Origin: Orenia marismortui DSM 5156
GTDB lineage: Bacteria > Bacillota > Halanaerobiia > Halobacteroidales > Halobacteroidaceae
Reading direction: 5' to 3'
Length of the DNA stretch: 64,000 bases
Assembly: GCF_000379025.1 (NCBI RefSeq)
Contig: NZ_KB900623.1
Span: 309,327-373,326, forward strand
Of this stretch, positions 61,577-64,000 are shown in pieces; the stretch's first letter is position 1, and every line of letters starts with the position of its first letter. Below the pieces are notes generated by a model that saw nothing but the letters and a program-made list of their open reading frames with translations, was not told the origin of the DNA and ran no database searches. Made by a program: the position numbers and the translations under genes.

Positions 61577-63697
61577 ATGAATCAAAAAGAATATTTAAAA
61601 GATGTAAAAGATTTTTTTCTTCCAGGAAATAAACTAGATTTATTTTTTGAAAAATATGAATATCGACCGGAACAACAGAAGATGGCTGAAAAGGTTTCAG
61701 AGGTTTTTTCTAAGCACAGACATCTATTAGTAGAAGCTGGAACAGGAACAGGAAAATCTTTAGCTTATTTAGTTCCAAGTATTTTGTTAGCTTTAAAAAA
61801 TGAAGAAAAAATTATTATTTCGACTAATACTATTAACTTACAAGAACAATTAATTAAAAAAGATATACCTTTATTAAAAGAGATCTTTGATTTGGATTTT
61901 AAGGCTGTTTTGGTTAAGGGAAAAAAGAATTATATTTGTTTAAGAAGGTTAATTCAATTTGGAAAAATTGCAGACTTAGATATTACAGGATATAATACTC
62001 TTTCTCAAATCAATAATTGGGTCTTAGAGACTCAAACAGGATGTCGATCCGATTTGAATTTTAGAGTTGATTATAAGTTATGGGATCAAATCTCTTGTGA
62101 AAGTGATCTTTGCTTGAGAGGTAATTGCCCTTATTATGATCAATGTCATGTTATGTTTGCCAGAGAAGAAGCTCAGGAGGCAGATATATTAATAGTTAAT
62201 CATCATATATTATTTGCTGATTTAGCTTTAAGAAAGGCAAGAGATCTTGAGGATGAAAGTGCTGTACTTCCTCCCTATAAAAAGGTAGTCTTTGATGAGG
62301 CTCATAATATAGAAGAAGTGGCTACAAGCTATTTAGGATTTAGAGTTAGTAGAAAAGCGATAATTAAGCTTTTAGAATCTTTATATAATCCAGATCAAGG
62401 TACAGGATTATTATTAAGGACTCGATTAGAAGTAAGTAATTTAGAGACTAAGGTTAAGAAAAAATTTCAACAAAAGATTGACAATGATTTAATTTCTTTA
62501 GTCAGAAAGATAAATGATTTAGGACAGAGTTTGTTTAATAATTTAATATCTTTTATTGATAAGAAAAGTGGTAATAGAGAGAAGAAGTTGAGGCTAATAA
62601 AAGAAACTAGAAAAGATAAATTCTGGGAAGAAGTTTTACTGGTTGAATTTGAAAATTTATTAATTAATTTAAATAAATTAGGAAAAATGTTAAGTGATCT
62701 ATTAAATGATTTAATAAATTATGACGAAGAAATAGAAGAAATTGATGTTTTAACAGTAGAGTTAAAGGCAAATATAGATTCAATTCTTGAAATAGGTGAA
62801 AATATAGCTGAGATAGCTAATTATCCTGAAGAGGATTATGTCTATTGGTTAGAAAATCAAGGAGAAAGGTGTAGTCTTCATTCTGCTCCTTTGAATATTG
62901 GCCAAGAACTACATGATAATTTATTATCTAAGATGGATTCTGTAATTTTAACCTCAGCTACGTTGACAGTAAATAATTCTTTTGATTTTGTAAAAGAAAG
63001 TTTGGGGTTAATAGAACATGATGTAGAGACTCTAGAAGTTGGAAGCCCCTTTAACTATCGTAAGCAATTAAAAATTGGTATTGCTAAAGATTTACCTCAA
63101 CCAAATCAATCTGACTTTATCAATGGAGTTATTGCTAGTTCTAAAGAGATAGTTCGCTCTACTAAAGGTAGAACATTATTTTTATTTACTTCTTATGGAA
63201 TGTTAAATAAAGTTTATCATTCTTTAAATGATGAGTTAGAGAAATTGGAAGTGGATAATATTTATTGTCAAGGTTTAAAATCTAGACGTTATCTAGTTGA
63301 AGAATTTAAAAAGAGTGAAAAAGCAGTATTATTAGGTACCTCTAGTTTTTGGGAGGGAGTAGATATACCAGGTGAAAAACTTAGTTGTGTAGTTATAGTA
63401 AAACTACCTTTTGTAGTACCAAGTGAACCAGTAGTAGCAGCTAAGGTAGAACAATTGAAAGCAGAAGGTGAAAATTCATTTTATAAATATATGCTGCCTA
63501 AAGCTGTGATCAAGTTTAAACAAGGCTTTGGTAGACTAATTAGAACTAAAGAGGATAAGGGTTGGATTGTTATGTTAGATAATAGAGTTATAAGCAAAAG
63601 TTATGGGAATATTTTCTTAAGGTCTCTTCCTTCAGATTGTCAGATATTAATTGATAGTTTAGGAGATTTGACTAATAAAATTGAAAAATCAATTTAA
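61577..63697 (+). CDS. DinG-type XPD-family DNA helicase
   Basis: It has 706 residues. Walker A EAGTGTGKSLAY at about 54, and DEAH at about 240 (VFDEAHNIEEVA). Four cysteines at about 174-192 (SCESDLCLRGNCPYYDQC) match the Fe-S cluster of XPD/DinG helicases. C-terminal motifs include SATLT, SFWEGVDIPGEKLSCVVI and QGFGRLIRTKEDKG. There is no N-terminal exonuclease domain, unlike Bacillus DinG (YpvA). Cytoplasmic 5'-3' helicase, probably for repair or replication-fork blocks. Confidence 0.92.
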   Translation: MNQKEYLKDVKDFFLPGNKLDLFFEKYEYRPEQQKMAEKVSEVFSKHRHLLVEAGTGTGKSLAYLVPSILLALKNEEKIIISTNTINLQEQLIKKDIPLLKEIFDLDFKAVLVKGKKNYICLRRLIQFGKIADLDITGYNTLSQINNWVLETQTGCRSDLNFRVDYKLWDQISCESDLCLRGNCPYYDQCHVMFAREEAQEADILIVNHHILFADLALRKARDLEDESAVLPPYKKVVFDEAHNIEEVATSYLGFRVSRKAIIKLLESLYNPDQGTGLLLRTRLEVSNLETKVKKKFQQKIDNDLISLVRKINDLGQSLFNNLISFIDKKSGNREKKLRLIKETRKDKFWEEVLLVEFENLLINLNKLGKMLSDLLNDLINYDEEIEEIDVLTVELKANIDSILEIGENIAEIANYPEEDYVYWLENQGERCSLHSAPLNIGQELHDNLLSKMDSVILTSATLTVNNSFDFVKESLGLIEHDVETLEVGSPFNYRKQLKIGIAKDLPQPNQSDFINGVIASSKEIVRSTKGRTLFLFTSYGMLNKVYHSLNDELEKLEVDNIYCQGLKSRRYLVEEFKKSEKAVLLGTSSFWEGVDIPGEKLSCVVIVKLPFVVPSEPVVAAKVEQLKAEGENSFYKYMLPKAVIKFKQGFGRLIRTKEDKGWIVMLDNRVISKSYGNIFLRSLPSDCQILIDSLGDLTNKIEKSI

Positions 63698-63783
63698 TCA
63701 GGTAGGAATATAAAAAAGGGATGTCGAAAATCTATATAATAGTCATATCAAATCAAATATATAGGGAGGTAGATTAGTTATCA

Positions 63784-64000
63784 ATGATAAAATCTAAATT
63801 TATTTTATTTATATGCCTTATGTCGGTTTTTATAATTGCACAAGTGAGTTTTGCCACACCTATATTTCAAATTCAATTGATTTATACTGTAGAACAAGGT
63901 GATGCTTTAATTAACTTAGCTCATAAATTTGATGTAACTATAGATCAAATTAGGGAGGCCAATGATTTAAAGGAAAATGAATTTATTAAAGTAGGTGATA
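63784..64000 (+). CDS. Secreted LysM-domain protein (3' end outside window)
   Basis: The frame starts at ATG 63784, with AGGGAGG at 63763-63769 about 13-14 bases upstream; an in-frame TAG just before excludes a longer version. A signal peptide (about 1-24, KSKFILFICLMSVF then VSFA) is followed by a LysM domain: YTVEQGDALINLAHKFDVTI, then DQIREANDL. The gene runs off the window edge, so the rest (catalytic domain, further LysM) is unknown. It probably binds peptidoglycan. Confidence 0.85.
   Translation, partial: MIKSKFILFICLMSVFIIAQVSFATPIFQIQLIYTVEQGDALINLAHKFDVTIDQIREANDLKENEFIKVGD

Noticed and set aside
63711-63740. Promoter of the LysM gene (TATAAT at 63735)
   Set aside because: The -10 is perfect, but the base run at the expected -35 distance (AAAAAA region) does not match, so it was not listed.
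1-64000. Mobile elements, prophage, tRNA or rRNA
   Set aside because: No transposase, integrase, terminal repeats, cloverleaf or rRNA-like sequence seen; base composition is even throughout.

Overview
The window is a dense, almost gapless stretch of low-GC Firmicutes chromosome with every recognisable gene on the + strand. The cues are purine-rich Shine-Dalgarno sites, frequent TTG/GTG starts, PolC, CodY, SigD, FliY, a SpoIIIE-free fla/che-type operon and an hslU-codY junction. Gene order, AT-rich codon use and a PomA/PomB-like (sodium-type) stator pair suggest a halophilic anaerobe of the Halanaerobiales, perhaps Orenia or Halobacteroides-like. That placement is inference and was not checked by database search. 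No rRNA, tRNA, CRISPR, insertion sequence or prophage was seen.

Region 1 (1-2190): the 3' part of hslU, then codY with its own promoter and a strong terminator.

Region 2 (2258-32338): a roughly 30 kb flagellar operon. It opens with a sigma-A-type promoter and a GEMM-I (cyclic-di-GMP-I class) riboswitch followed by an intrinsic terminator. The genes then run flgB flgC fliE fliF fliG fliH fliI fliJ motE-like fliK flgD (flagellar operon protein) flgE flbD/swrD motA motB fliL fliM fliY fliO fliP fliQ fliR flhB flhA flhF flhG, two PilZ genes, cheC cheD, a small membrane protein, sigD, fapA, and three small tail genes (a charged protein, a DUF6115-like membrane protein and an MltG-N-like membrane protein). 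Compared with the Bacillus fla/che operon, cheY, cheB, cheA and cheW are absent, and two PilZ (YcgR-like) genes lie where cheBAW would be. The operon is therefore bracketed by c-di-GMP logic: an RNA switch at its head and two predicted c-di-GMP effector proteins inside it.

Region 3 (32363-43013): rpsB-tsf-pyrH-frr, a small unknown gene, then envelope and isoprenoid genes (uppS cdsA ytvI-like dxr rseP), a four-module zinc-ribbon protein, an HD-domain hydrolase, and ispG. Translation and lipid-carrier/isoprenoid supply are interleaved here, as is common in Firmicutes.

Region 4 (43068-63697): proS, a glycosyltransferase, an mgtC-like gene, polC, then the rimP-nusA-infB-rbfA-nrnA-truB-ribF-rpsO-pnp translation/RNA-metabolism block (without the usual ylxR/ylxQ pair between nusA and infB), nfo and a DinG-type helicase. 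The window closes inside a secreted LysM protein.

Non-coding highlights are the riboswitch, six convincing sigma-A-type promoters, several perfect-palindrome terminators, a 40-nt AT-rich perfect palindrome in front of fliM, and three intergenic copies of an inverted array of AGTRAYN heptamers. The most interesting combined signal is the c-di-GMP circuit around a sodium-type flagellar motor. Other points worth a look are the EF-hand-like loops in the hook protein FlgE, the 15-nt QQQPM repeat in FliY and the 16-cysteine protein.
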